Under the pieces are notes generated by a model. It made no database searches and was not told the origin of the DNA. It worked only from the letters and a program-made list of their open reading frames with translations. Made by a program: the position numbers and the translations under genes. Positions 9,303 through 17,240 of a stretch of 64,000 nucleotides of DNA are shown piece by piece; position 1 is the first letter of the stretch; every line of letters starts with the position of its first letter. This DNA comes from Bacillota bacterium. GTDB taxonomy: Bacteria > Bacillota > UBA4882 > UBA8346. The stretch lies in assembly GCA_023435225.1 (NCBI GenBank), contig JAEYRX010000046.1, forward strand, positions 5,417-69,416. The letters are read 5' to 3'.

Positions 9303-9443
9303 GACAGGATTAACACAGATTAACACGGATTAAAAACCTAATAATAATATTAAAAAGCGGCTTTGGGCCGCTTTTTATAATATCATATTGATTTTTAAAT
9401 CCTTTATCCGAATCCCTTAAATCCGTGTAAATCCGTGTCTAAG
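9303..9443. repeat. Inverted pair of 'ATCCGTGT'-type repeats around a terminator
   Basis: The left arm (9303-9333) holds tandem 'GATTAACAC' units. The right arm (9418-9443) reads TTAAATCCGTGTAAATCCGTGTC, its approximate reverse complement. Such 'AATCCGTGTTAATCCGTGTC' blocks are common intergenic repeats in environmental bacteria. Here they flank the hairpin at 9352-9376 between two convergent genes. Confidence 0.6.
9352..9376. terminator. Bidirectional intrinsic terminator
   Basis: AAAAAGCGGC, loop TTTGG, GCCGCTTTTT. It has a perfect stem with A/T tracts on both sides and lies between the convergent deacetylase (8291) and GH18 (9464) genes, so it can serve both. Confidence 0.92.
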
Positions 9444-9463
9444 AACCTTCTTTTAGACCCGAA

Positions 9464-10762
9464 TTAATGTGCTAATTGTTGCTGGATCGTGCTCCAGATG
9501 GCGGGGTCTTCGTAACCGAGACGCCAGACGGCAACTCCCCGTAAATTGTATTTGCGGACCAGTTCCATCTTGGTTGCGGTGCTGTAACTGTTTTCGTACC
9601 ATACTTGATGGGTTATGCCCCAATTTTTATAGGTGAAGTAGGGTACTTTATAATTAGCATGCCATTTAGGAGCAATATTATGCTTTTTGATTAGATTTTG
9701 AATAGCCTTAAAAGTTATTGCTTTGCCGTTACTTAAACTCCAGTCATAACCATAAGCAGCTATACCGACGATAATCTTGCTGTTTGAAAAGTAACGGAGC
9801 GTGTAATTTATTACTTTTTCCACCCAAGGATACGAGGCCACCGGTCCCGCTGTTCCTCCTGAATAATGTTCGTCATAGGTCATTATCATTACCCGATCCA
9901 AGTAGGGGGCTATTGCTTGGTAATCATAAGCCCCTCCGTGACTGGAGGTTTTATCATCATAAGTTTTGGCGGGAATCGACGCTGTTACCGATAAATTTTT
10001 TGGCCGTAAAGCAGCGGATAATTCCCGGAAGAAAGCCGTCAGATAAATTCGATCCTTGGCTGGAACATTTTCAAAGTCGATATTTACTCCCTGGTAACCA
10101 TTTTCCACTATTGTTCTGATAATACCATTAATAGCCCGGGAACGTGAAGCCGAATTGGTAAGCATTTTATGAATTGCATTACTATTAAAATTGCCACCCT
10201 TAATATTGTTAACCAGGGCTAAAGTATCCGCTCCGGCCGACCTGGCCAGATTAACCGGTTTAGAACTGTGGCTGCTCTGGATGGATCCATACTGGTCAAC
10301 CTGGAACGAGAAAGGGATTAGCATATTGATAGCGCCGAGGTTTTGAGCTAAAGCCTTATAACCGATGGAATCACCGGCATAATTTTCTACGTAATAACCG
10401 GCGATGATTTTTTCACTATTGCTAATACCGGAAGCATAAGTTTTAAGTGATACCGTCCATTTAGGAACCCATCCTTGCCGATCACCATCGGCTTGAACCC
10501 GGTACCAACCATTTTTTTCATCAAGGACCAGTAAAGAGGAGCCTTCGGAAAGAGCGCCGACAGGAGTGCCGTTTTGATAATTATCGCGTAGGTTGGTTTC
10601 TTTACCGGTCACTTTCCCGGAACGTGGGAAATTGCTCACCTGACTAGAACCGGGATTGGTTGGGGTTGATATAGGTTGTGATGATCCGGAGTTACCGCCA
10701 AATACACTGGAGGTAAGATAAAATATAAGCGCCAGCAGTGTCGTTATTAAATTACCTTGCAT
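9464..10762 (-). CDS. Secreted SH3b-GH18 glycosyl hydrolase (spore/cell-wall type)
   Basis: 432 residues. A signal peptide or anchor (about 5-22) is followed by a Ser/Pro linker. An SH3b domain covers about 48-106 ('TNLRDNYQNGTPVGAL...WYRVQADGDRQGWV'), and a GH18 barrel follows from about 117 to the end. The catalytic strand reads GVNIDFENV with Asp 229 and Glu 231, matching DxDxE of GH18. 'DRVMIMTYDEHYSGGTAGPVAS' and 'IVGIAAYGYDW' are typical of the YaaH/YdhD/CwlE-like subfamily that acts on cell-wall or spore cortex glycans. The start ATG has an AAGGGAG site. It converges with the PdaB-like gene, which suits a shared cell-wall role. Confidence 0.9.
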   Translation of the reverse strand: MQGNLITTLLALIFYLTSSVFGGNSGSSQPISTPTNPGSSQVSNFPRSGKVTGKETNLRDNYQNGTPVGALSEGSSLLVLDEKNGWYRVQADGDRQGWVPKWTVSLKTYASGISNSEKIIAGYYVENYAGDSIGYKALAQNLGAINMLIPFSFQVDQYGSIQSSHSSKPVNLARSAGADTLALVNNIKGGNFNSNAIHKMLTNSASRSRAINGIIRTIVENGYQGVNIDFENVPAKDRIYLTAFFRELSAALRPKNLSVTASIPAKTYDDKTSSHGGAYDYQAIAPYLDRVMIMTYDEHYSGGTAGPVASYPWVEKVINYTLRYFSNSKIIVGIAAYGYDWSLSNGKAITFKAIQNLIKKHNIAPKWHANYKVPYFTYKNWGITHQVWYENSYSTATKMELVRKYNLRGVAVWRLGYEDPAIWSTIQQQLAH

Positions 10763-10916
10763 TGGTAACTCCCTTCAAAAGATCTTTTTAAGAATATAAA
10801 AATGTTGTTATTGAATTCGTTAATTACAATTTATATCCTTTATGTACATACCGGCAAACCGGTTACAATCAGGCAAGACAGGTAGGAAATGGTCAAATTG
10901 ATTTGTTTAGAATATA

Positions 10917-10980
10917 TGTTGCAACGAAAGCTTATATCAAAAAATTTATTGCAACATATATAAAAGCAGGATTTTTTCTT
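10917..10980. repeat. TTGCAAC-containing repeat, copy 1
   Basis: GTTGCAAC at 10918 and TTATTGCAACATATAT about 33 nt later lie in the 285-bp divergent gap between the GH18 and M16 genes. A similar block is at 13492-13550, with the shared core TTATTGCAACATATAT followed by AAGxxxGATTTT. It may be a regulator site or a short dispersed repeat; no gene depends on this call. Confidence 0.5.
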
Positions 10981-11047
10981 TTAAAACGCGAAGCATTAAT
11001 TTCATTAAAAACAAATTAAATAAAAGATTAAGATTAAGGAAAACGAT

Positions 11048-12310
11048 ATGTATCAACGAGCAACTTTAACAAATGGATTAAAGGTTATTTGTGAGTATAT
11101 TCCCAATGTCCATTCGGTTTCTCTTGGGGTATGGGTCGGGACAGGCTCAAGGTATGAGGAACCGGTGTACAACGGTATTTCTCACTTTATTGAACATATG
11201 CTGTTTAAAGGCACTACCCAAAGAACAGCTAAACAAATAGCCGAAACAATTGATGCGGTAGGCGGCCAGCTTAATGCTTTTACAACTAAGGAATATACCT
11301 GTTTTTATGCCAAGGTATTAGGCCAACATTTTCAACTTGGGGTTGACCTCCTGGCCGATATGGTAAATAATTCGTTTTTCTCCTCTCAAGAAATTGAAAA
11401 AGAAAAATCGGTCGTACTGGAGGAGATTAAATCTTTTGAAGACTCTCCGGACGAACTGATTCATGATCTATTTGTGGGCGCCATATTAAGGAACCATCCT
11501 TTAGGCTGGGCTATCCTTGGTTCTCCGGAGTCGGTTCAACGGATCGATAAAGAAATAATCCTCAAGTATCTAAAACAACATTATACTCCTGATAACATAG
11601 TTTTTGCAGTAGCGGGAAATGTGCAATTAGACCAGGTTATTACAGCAGCGGAAAAATATTTTTCAAATATAGAAGGTAAAGTGAGCCAAGATTTGCAAGC
11701 AATTCCTCAATTTGTTCCGGAATTGATTTTAAGATCAAAAAAGACTGAACAGGTCCATCTTTGTTTGGGAACCAGGGGAGTAAGCCGGAAGAGTTCTGAT
11801 AAGTATACGGTCTTTGTAATGGATAATATTTTGGGTGGAAGTGTAAGTTCCAGGTTGTTCCAGGAACTCCGGGAGGAACGGGGACTCGTTTATGTTACCG
11901 GTTCCAACCATGCTTCATATAAAGATACCGGAGTCTTTTCCGTTTATGCCGGCACCAGCTTAAAGTACTTTGAGGAAGTGGTTTCCTTAATTAAAGCCGA
12001 ATTACAGAGCGTTATGGAGATGCCAATTAGCCAAGCGGAATTGACCAGGACTAAGGAGCAATTAAAAGGCAGCCTCTTATTGAGTCTGGATAGTACTTGC
12101 AACCGGATGAGCAGGCTGGCTAAGACCGAGTTGTTTGAAGATCAATTATTCACTCCGGAAGAGATTGTAACTAAGATTGATGCGGTTACCGGTGAGGATG
12201 TCCAAAGAGTAGCCAATGAGTTGTTGACAGAGGAAAAACAAACGCTAACCGCAATTGGCCCATTTAAAACTAATTCATCAATTTATAGGAAACCTTACCA
12301 TGAATACTGA
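11048..12310 (+). CDS. M16-family zinc peptidase (YmxG/PqqL-like)
   Basis: 420 residues, the usual length of bacterial M16 processing peptidases. The inverted zinc motif HFIEH is at residues 46-50 in 'GISHFIEHMLFKGT', and the distal acidic helix 'EKSVVLEEIKSFEDSPDE' lies downstream. The C-terminal half carries 'LGGSVSSRLFQELREERGLVY', the R/Y substrate loop of the family. In Bacillota this gene often lies next to dut, as here. The native substrate is unknown. The start has an AAGGAAA site. The 3' end overlaps dut by 11 nt, so the two are coupled. Confidence 0.94.
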   Translation: MYQRATLTNGLKVICEYIPNVHSVSLGVWVGTGSRYEEPVYNGISHFIEHMLFKGTTQRTAKQIAETIDAVGGQLNAFTTKEYTCFYAKVLGQHFQLGVDLLADMVNNSFFSSQEIEKEKSVVLEEIKSFEDSPDELIHDLFVGAILRNHPLGWAILGSPESVQRIDKEIILKYLKQHYTPDNIVFAVAGNVQLDQVITAAEKYFSNIEGKVSQDLQAIPQFVPELILRSKKTEQVHLCLGTRGVSRKSSDKYTVFVMDNILGGSVSSRLFQELREERGLVYVTGSNHASYKDTGVFSVYAGTSLKYFEEVVSLIKAELQSVMEMPISQAELTRTKEQLKGSLLLSLDSTCNRMSRLAKTELFEDQLFTPEEIVTKIDAVTGEDVQRVANELLTEEKQTLTAIGPFKTNSSIYRKPYHEY

Positions 12311-12812
12311 TAACAATCAAGTTAGAGTGAAAATAGTATCTCCGTTAATTCCGGAAAAAATCCCTTTACCGGATTATGCTACTCCCGGCTCAGCCGCTAT
12401 GGATCTGCATGCCTGTTGTGAAAAACCGATAGTTATTCCGGCAGGTTCCAGAGGAAAAGTACCAACCGGAATCGCAATCGAGTTGCCTCAACCGGAGATT
12501 GTTGCCTTGGTTTTTCCCAGAAGCGGCTTGGCCTCAAAGCATGGCATCTCCCTGTCGAATGCTGTTGGAGTAATAGATAGCGATTATCGCGGCGAGATTA
12601 TTTGTTTGGTTAGAAACGATGATGATACCGATTTTACCGTTAATCCCGGGGACCGGATTGCTCAATTAGGCTTTTTCCCGATTTATAAAATTTGTTGGGA
12701 AGAAGTGGCCGAACTTAATAACACCAGCCGTGGGAGTGGCGGTTTTGGCTCCACCGGTTTGAGTCAAGTTCAAAATGAGAACGCTGGAAAGAAAACTGGT
12801 TTGAATGAGTGA
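12300..12812 (+). CDS. dut: dUTP diphosphatase
   Basis: Trimeric dUTPase of 170 residues, converting dUTP to dUMP and keeping uracil out of DNA. All five motifs are seen: PGSAAMDLHA (I), PRSGLASKHG (II), GVIDSDYRGEI (III), RIAQLGF (IV) and RGSGGFGSTG (V, the flexible P-loop-like tail). The ATG at 12300 is chosen because it follows a TAGGAAA site and begins the normal N-terminus; it lies inside the last codons of the M16 gene. The tail after motif V is about 15 residues longer than in most homologues. Confidence 0.96.
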   Translation: MNTDNNQVRVKIVSPLIPEKIPLPDYATPGSAAMDLHACCEKPIVIPAGSRGKVPTGIAIELPQPEIVALVFPRSGLASKHGISLSNAVGVIDSDYRGEIICLVRNDDDTDFTVNPGDRIAQLGFFPIYKICWEEVAELNNTSRGSGGFGSTGLSQVQNENAGKKTGLNE

Positions 12813-12943
12813 GATAATGGACTGTAATTTATTGAGGAGGGATTTTTAAAATCCGATTTTCGTTTGCATGATTGTCCGGAAAAAAATATAATAGATTTTG
12901 CCACTAAAAATAAATCCTGTTGAAGATGCTGAGGTGATTATGG

Positions 12944-13111
12944 TTGTTTGAAAATGAAATTTACAAATTTCAACAGGAAATCGGGGAGATAAAACAAGAT
13001 CTACGAACCGATGACAGTAAGGTTTCTTTGGAGGATCAGGACAGTTACCGGCTGGCAACTAAAATAGATCTTACCGTCAGCCGATTGATGAGAATACTGG
13101 AGTTTAAATAA
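12944..13111 (+). CDS. Small protein, possibly Spo0E-like phosphatase
   Basis: A 55-residue frame starts at TTG 12944 with GAGGTG seven bases ahead and ends just before a strong terminator, which argues that it is a real gene. The product is two amphipathic helices: 'FENEIYKFQQEIGEIKQDL', then a short turn, then 'SYRLATKIDLTVSRLMRIL'. The Spo0E aspartyl-phosphate phosphatases are of similar size and have a helix-turn-helix with an S-x-E-L-D motif. Here the matching part reads S-Y-R-L-A-T-K-I-D, so the link is tentative. An ATG at 12940 stops after three codons. If Spo0E-like, it would tune sporulation phosphorelay signalling. Confidence 0.6.
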   Translation: MFENEIYKFQQEIGEIKQDLRTDDSKVSLEDQDSYRLATKIDLTVSRLMRILEFK

Positions 13112-13117
13112 ACGATA

Positions 13118-13140
13118 ATAACGCCGAAAGGCGTTTTTTA
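13118..13140 (+). terminator. Intrinsic terminator
   Basis: ACGCC-GAAA-GGCGT followed by TTTTTA, immediately after the small gene at 12944. Confidence 0.9.
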
Positions 13141-13193
13141 TTTGCGATGCCGGCTTTATCCCTATTGGAAAGAATTCATTAATTGTTTAGCTT

Positions 13194-13288
13194 AAAAATT
13201 TTCACTGGTGAAATCTTAAAATTCCTCTAGTGAAATTTCTAAATTTATTGGCTTAATTAAAAAATTTCTCTAGAGAAATTTTGAATCC
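13194..13288. promoter_or_regulatory. Three tandem palindromes (possible operator array)
   Basis: Three related dyads follow one another: TTTCACTGGTGAAAT, then CCTCTAGTGAAATTT, then the perfect AAATTTCTCTAGAGAAATTT. The shared form is TTTCwCTnGwGAAA, with centres about 27 and 40 bp apart. They lie in the 828-bp gap between 13111 and 13940. Tandem dyads of this sort are typical of repressor operators, but the regulator is unknown and no promoter is obvious next to them. Confidence 0.5.
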
Positions 13289-13420
13289 CCTTGGCTAAAT
13301 TTAGAAGGAGGTAGGGGTTCCGTTTAAGTTTGAGTATAATCAGGATTTTGTTGAGAAGAAGATTAGAAAAGTTCGCGGCTGGAAATGGAATCTGTATAAA
13401 TTGAAATATATTTTATTATT

Positions 13421-13454
13421 CTTTTCCATCCTTAAACCATGGATGGAAAAGAGC
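13421..13454. repeat. Inverted repeat hairpin
   Basis: CTTTTCCATCC, loop of about 9 nt, GGATGGAAAAG. A perfect 11-bp stem without a following T-run, in the gap upstream of the RCC1 gene. Confidence 0.55.
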
Positions 13455-13491
13455 AAATTACCGTATTCATTTCAATTTCTGGAGGAAATTA

Positions 13492-13550
13492 TATTGCAAT
13501 AAATTCGGGCGGTCAAAAACTTATTGCAACATATATGGAAGGTAGATTTT
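13492..13550. repeat. TTGCAAC-containing repeat, copy 2
   Basis: TTGCAATAAA and, about 28 nt on, TTATTGCAACATATAT then GGAAGGTAGATTTT. It matches the block at 10917-10980. Confidence 0.5.
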
Positions 13551-13734
13551 GGTTGGTACCGAATATTGATAAAATATATAAATAAGCTGGACTGAGTTAA
13601 TTGATGCAACACTACCATGCGAGGACATTAAGGCTCAAGGACAACAAAAATTATTCTCATGTTAGCCATAAATTAGGAAAATAATTAGTGTTTGATAATA
13701 TGCCAAGGATTAAAGAAGAACAAGAAAATTACAT

Positions 13735-13928
13735 TCTTCAGTCATAAACGTATTCCCGCTAAACGAAGCGTGGTGTTCAAAGAAGCAGATTCGCTGACGC
13801 TAGCTATAAAAGCCAGTCGGTGAAAATCCGGCTCAATCAATACATTCACCCATTGAGATTACCCTTGACGACGGGAGTGAAAGTTTTAATAGTTGCGTGT
13901 AATTAAGAAAAAACCTAAATTAAAGGGA
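13735..13928 (+). promoter_or_regulatory. Possible structured 5' leader of the RCC1 lipoprotein gene
   Basis: The stretch just before the RCC1 gene can fold into successive hairpins: AGCGT/ACGCT around 13765-13802, AGCC...GGCT around 13812-13834 enclosing GGTGAAAATCC, CTCAAT/ATTGAG around 13833-13859, and CCC/GGG around 13862-13878. GGTGAAAATCC recalls loop 4 of cobalamin riboswitches, but the B12 box is missing. A regulatory leader is plausible; a known class is not established. Confidence 0.35.
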
Positions 13929-13939
13929 GCTTGAACAAG

Positions 13940-15121
13940 ATGAAAAAATTTTACAATCTATGTCTAATTTTAATCCTTACCCTGGTCATGGCCTTTGCCG
14001 GCTGTGGGGGCGGTCCTTCATCTCCCGGGGGCAATCCTTCATCTCCCGGGGGCAATCCTTCATCTTTCCCCCCTGCTATTGCCGGAGGAGATGGAAACAG
14101 TCTGGTGTTGAAGAGTAACGGGACAGTTTGGAACTGGGGAGAGGCTTGCGTACAGTTGGGAGACGGCTCGCCGGTATCCTGGCATACCCCGACGCAAGTA
14201 GCCGGTCTCAATGAGATAATTGCTATCACTGTAGGAAATCGTCACAGTATGGCTTTAAAAAGTAACGGTACGGTTTTGGCTTGGGGGCAAAATATAAGTG
14301 GCCAGTTAGGAAATGGAACGGACGACGACAATGATTTTGCCCCGGTGCAAGTTATCAATCTCCCCCGGATTACTGCCATTGCCGCGAGAGGCCTATTTAG
14401 CTTGGCTTTAGCAAGTAACGGGACAGTTTGGGCTTGGGGAGATAATTCCTCTTACCAGTTGGGAAAGGGTGATCCAATAGTGTTAAATGGAACCCCGGCA
14501 CAAGTAGCCGGTCTCAATGGGGTAATTGCCATTGCCGCAGGACCTACCCACTGTCTGGCTTTAAAAAGTGACGGGACGGTTTGGGCCTGGGGAGATAATG
14601 GTAGCGGCCAGTTGGGGGATGGATCAAATGTGGACAGGTATACCCCAACGGAAATAGTTGATTTCAACGAGGTAATTGCCATTGCCGCAGGACTTGGCTA
14701 CAGTCTGGCTTTAAAAAGCAACGGGACGGTTTGGGCTTGGGGATGGAATGATGCCGGCCAGTTGGGGGATGGATCAAATGTGGACAGGAATACCCCAACG
14801 GAAATAGATAATTTCAACGAGGTAATTGCCATCACCGCAGGAATTAAACATAGTTTAGCTTTGAAAAAGGATGGGACAGTTTGGGCTTGGGGCAGCAACC
14901 CCGAAGGTAAGTTGGGGAACGGAACGACCCATAGCAGTAGGACCCCGGTGCAAGTTACCGGTCTCACCGGAGTGATTGCCATCGCCGTAGGAGATTCCCA
15001 CAGTCTAGCATTGCAGCGTAACGGGACGGTTTGGGCCTGGGGATCAAATGAACACTTCCAATTGGGGGTAGCTGATCAGAATTATCAAACCACCACCCCA
15101 ATTAAGGTCAATGGGTTATAG
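13940..15121 (+). CDS. RCC1-repeat (beta-propeller) lipoprotein
   Basis: 393 residues. It has a lipoprotein signal peptide ending AFAGC, then a Gly/Pro/Ser linker with three copies of 'SSPGGNP'-like units. About seven RCC1 repeats follow, each with the core 'SLALKSNGTVWAWGxNxxGQLGxG...TPxQVxGLxxVIAIAAG'. RCC1 repeats form a seven-blade propeller, here expected on the cell surface or in the periplasm. Repeats 4 and 5 are almost identical at DNA level, so the array has expanded by recent duplication. I prefer ATG 13940 to TTG 13931 because the AAAGGGAG site abuts the TTG. The function is unknown; protein or ligand binding is inference. Confidence 0.9.
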   Translation: MKKFYNLCLILILTLVMAFAGCGGGPSSPGGNPSSPGGNPSSFPPAIAGGDGNSLVLKSNGTVWNWGEACVQLGDGSPVSWHTPTQVAGLNEIIAITVGNRHSMALKSNGTVLAWGQNISGQLGNGTDDDNDFAPVQVINLPRITAIAARGLFSLALASNGTVWAWGDNSSYQLGKGDPIVLNGTPAQVAGLNGVIAIAAGPTHCLALKSDGTVWAWGDNGSGQLGDGSNVDRYTPTEIVDFNEVIAIAAGLGYSLALKSNGTVWAWGWNDAGQLGDGSNVDRNTPTEIDNFNEVIAITAGIKHSLALKKDGTVWAWGSNPEGKLGNGTTHSSRTPVQVTGLTGVIAIAVGDSHSLALQRNGTVWAWGSNEHFQLGVADQNYQTTTPIKVNGL

Positions 15122-15582
15122 AGGGAGTTACAACCCTATCCCGAACTACATTCATTTGATTAAGACTCCGGAAAAATAGCAAAAGGGGCTTTCTCTTTCC
15201 GCCCAATTTGTAAGTACTGGGAATGTTATTTAAGAATCTCTTTATAATTAAGATATTTTCGTTTCCATCTTCCTGGAACCGAAAAACCATTTTGGTTACT
15301 GGCATCATTTTATATACTTAATCAAGTTAAAACATTATTGAATCATTTTCTTATATGCTTTGCACTCATCGGTGGTGGTCAATTATTTTTTTTATTTAAG
15401 AAGTTTTTGAAACACAAACACAACTCCATCCTTGGTTAGGAGAAAGTGAAGTTGCGTTAGATAACCGCGTTACTGCTTACGGGCGCGGTTATTCAAAGAT
15501 GTTAACCTTAAATATAAATTGCTTAAAATTTAAGGAGAAATGAAAACTAGAATAATAGTATTTTAAAAATTCGGTTACTATC
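15122..15582. other. Gene-free gap
   Basis: No credible reading frame. It holds one perfect 9-bp stem, ATAACCGCG (15461) with CGCGGTTAT (15484), without a T-run. It lacks the T-box and GGTACCGCG signals expected of an ilv leader. Confidence 0.6.
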
Positions 15583-15808
15583 TAAGATGAACTAAATCAT
15601 ACGAATAAGCTTTCCCCTTCCAAAAGCCGAATGGGAAAGAGTAAATAGCAGAATTTAGTTCATCTTATTTGCCGCTGTAATAAGTTGAATTAAATTCATT
15701 AATTTCCAATTACGGGCTGGTCGTAAGCTTTCGCTTACTGCTCGCCTATGCGCCCTATCTGGCTTTAGAGACGTAATAATTATTCGGGAAATTTAATTCA
15801 ACTTATAT
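15583..15808. repeat. Dispersed double-hairpin repeat, family 1, copy B
   Basis: Near-identical to 6631-6814 across both hairpins. It differs by a few bases and by about 43 extra nt inside hairpin 2 (around 15715-15758), which themselves contain the short palindrome GTAAGCTTTCGCTTAC. Confidence 0.85.
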
Positions 15809-15899
15809 AGATTGCATTAAAGTGTTATACAGTATTATAATAAAGGTTAACAGTTTAAACCGGATTTAATAACAAGCTTGGCGAGAGGAGTGGGTTGGT

Positions 15900-16979
15900 T
15901 TGGAAATCAAGATTGATAAATTAAAAGATGAGGAGCTAAAACCTTTATATAAGGATCCGGAGCAGTTGGGTTTTGGCAAAATCTTTACGGATTACATGTT
16001 TACCATGAAGCACCGCATCGGAGAAGGATGGGTAGAACCCAAAATATCCCCGTATGCTCCGTTTATGATCGATCCGGCAGCGGTAGTACTACATTACAGC
16101 CAGGAAATTTTTGAGGGTCTAAAAGCTTACATTGCCGAAGATGGGCGGATATTATTATTCCGTCCGGACCAGAATGCCAAAAGGATGTATGGGTCAGCGG
16201 AGCGGATGTGTATGACGCCTTTCCCGGAGGAATATTTTCTGGAATCGATTAATACCCTGGTCAATCTGGAAAAGCGCTGGATACCTAGAGCGCCGGGAAC
16301 TTCACTATATATCCGGCCGGCTTTAGTTGGTTTAGGTTCGGCTTTGGGAGTACATCCGGCTAGTGAATATCTGTTTTTTATAATCTTAAGCCCGGTGGGC
16401 GCTTATTTTAAGGGAGGCTTTAAACCTATCGGCCTCTATGTTGAAGATAATTTTATCCGGGCAGCTGTCGGAGGCGTTGGTAATGCTAAAACCGGGGGTA
16501 ACTATGCAGCCAGTTTAATGGCGGGCGCTTTGGCTGAAGAAAAAGGATTTTCCCAAGTACTATGGCTTGACGCCAAAGAGAAACGGTATGTGGAAGAAGT
16601 CGGAGCCATGAATATTTTCTTTGTTTTCGGCAATAAGCTGGTCACCCCTAATCTTGGCGGCTCGATTCTACCCGGTATCACCAGAGCGTCGGTAATTGAG
16701 ATGGCTCGTAGTTTAGGATATCAGGTTGAGGAACGTCCAATTACCATTGATGAAGTAATCGACGGCTTAACTAATAATACATTAACCGAATCTTTTGGGG
16801 CCGGTACCGCTGCTGTAATTTCTCCGGTAGGTTCTTTGAATTATAAAGGCCGTAATTACTTAGTCGGCAACAACCAGGTTGGCAAGGTTACCGGGGAATT
16901 ATACACTAAACTAGTTGATATCCAGTATGGTCGGGCTAAAGATCCGTTCGGATGGGTCAGAGAGATCGGAAGATTATAG
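15900..16979 (+). CDS. ilvE: Branched-chain amino acid aminotransferase
   Basis: 359 residues, class IV PLP enzyme of the longer BAT1-like BCAT type. It interconverts Leu, Ile and Val with their 2-oxo acids using glutamate/2-oxoglutarate. The PLP lysine is Lys 197 in 'GGVGNAKTGGNYAAS'. Other family marks are 'EIFEGLKAY', 'IRPALVGLGSALGVHP' and 'TESFGAGTAAVISPVG'. The start is TTG 15900 after GAGAGGAGTGGG. It is a single gene ended by the terminator at 17042, so it is probably outside the polyene cluster. Supplying branched starter units to that cluster is possible, but nothing shows it. Confidence 0.95.
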   Translation: MEIKIDKLKDEELKPLYKDPEQLGFGKIFTDYMFTMKHRIGEGWVEPKISPYAPFMIDPAAVVLHYSQEIFEGLKAYIAEDGRILLFRPDQNAKRMYGSAERMCMTPFPEEYFLESINTLVNLEKRWIPRAPGTSLYIRPALVGLGSALGVHPASEYLFFIILSPVGAYFKGGFKPIGLYVEDNFIRAAVGGVGNAKTGGNYAASLMAGALAEEKGFSQVLWLDAKEKRYVEEVGAMNIFFVFGNKLVTPNLGGSILPGITRASVIEMARSLGYQVEERPITIDEVIDGLTNNTLTESFGAGTAAVISPVGSLNYKGRNYLVGNNQVGKVTGELYTKLVDIQYGRAKDPFGWVREIGRL

Positions 16980-17041
16980 ATTAATGAAGGCAGGAATAAC
17001 AAGATATCCTTGATTTATTTAAAACTAAAAAATGGTTAATA

Positions 17042-17085
17042 GCCCCTCTCCGTTAACTGTTAGGTGTTTAAAGGAGAGGGGTTAT
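17042..17085 (+). terminator. Intrinsic terminator after ilvE
   Basis: CCCCTCTCC at 17043 pairs with GGAGAGGGG near 17073-17081 across a loop of about 21 nt, followed by TTATT. Confidence 0.8.
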
Positions 17086-17151
17086 TGTATAATCCAGTTT
17101 TAATGTTATAATTCAAGAAAAGAGATAAATATGCCATAAAAGTGTAATTAT

Positions 17152-17180
17152 TTGCATTTTTATACCAAATTTGGTATAAT
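17152..17180 (+). promoter_or_regulatory. Sigma-A promoter with overlapping palindromic operator at head of polyene cluster
   Basis: -35 TTGCAT (17152-17157), 17-nt spacer, -10 TATAAT (17175-17180). The perfect 18-bp palindrome TATACCAAATTTGGTATA (17161-17178) fills the spacer and enters the -10 box. This is the classic position for a dimeric repressor. The regulator gene is not obvious in the window. The first gene starts at 17241. Confidence 0.85.
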
Positions 17181-17240
17181 TCTTTTTTAGATGTAAGCCG
17201 CTTGATTATTGAAAATAAGTTCATAATTTCGGGGTGGGCT

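Noticed and set aside
13735..13939. Cobalamin riboswitch
   Set aside because: GGTGAAAATCC is present, but there is no GCCACTG B12 box and the gene downstream has no B12 link. Kept only as an unclassified leader.
14570..14850. Near-identical RCC1 repeat units as an assembly error
   Set aside because: The units differ at several bases and keep the frame, which fits natural repeat expansion in propeller genes.
15108..15308. Minus-strand 66-codon frame after the RCC1 gene
   Set aside because: No ribosome site, no recognisable motif, and it overlaps the 3' end of the RCC1 gene. Treated as chance.
15440..15899. T-box or leucine-type leader before ilvE
   Set aside because: Only a 9-bp ACCGCG/CGCGGT-like stem is present. 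The T-box bulge sequence, specifier loop and a terminator with T-run are missing.
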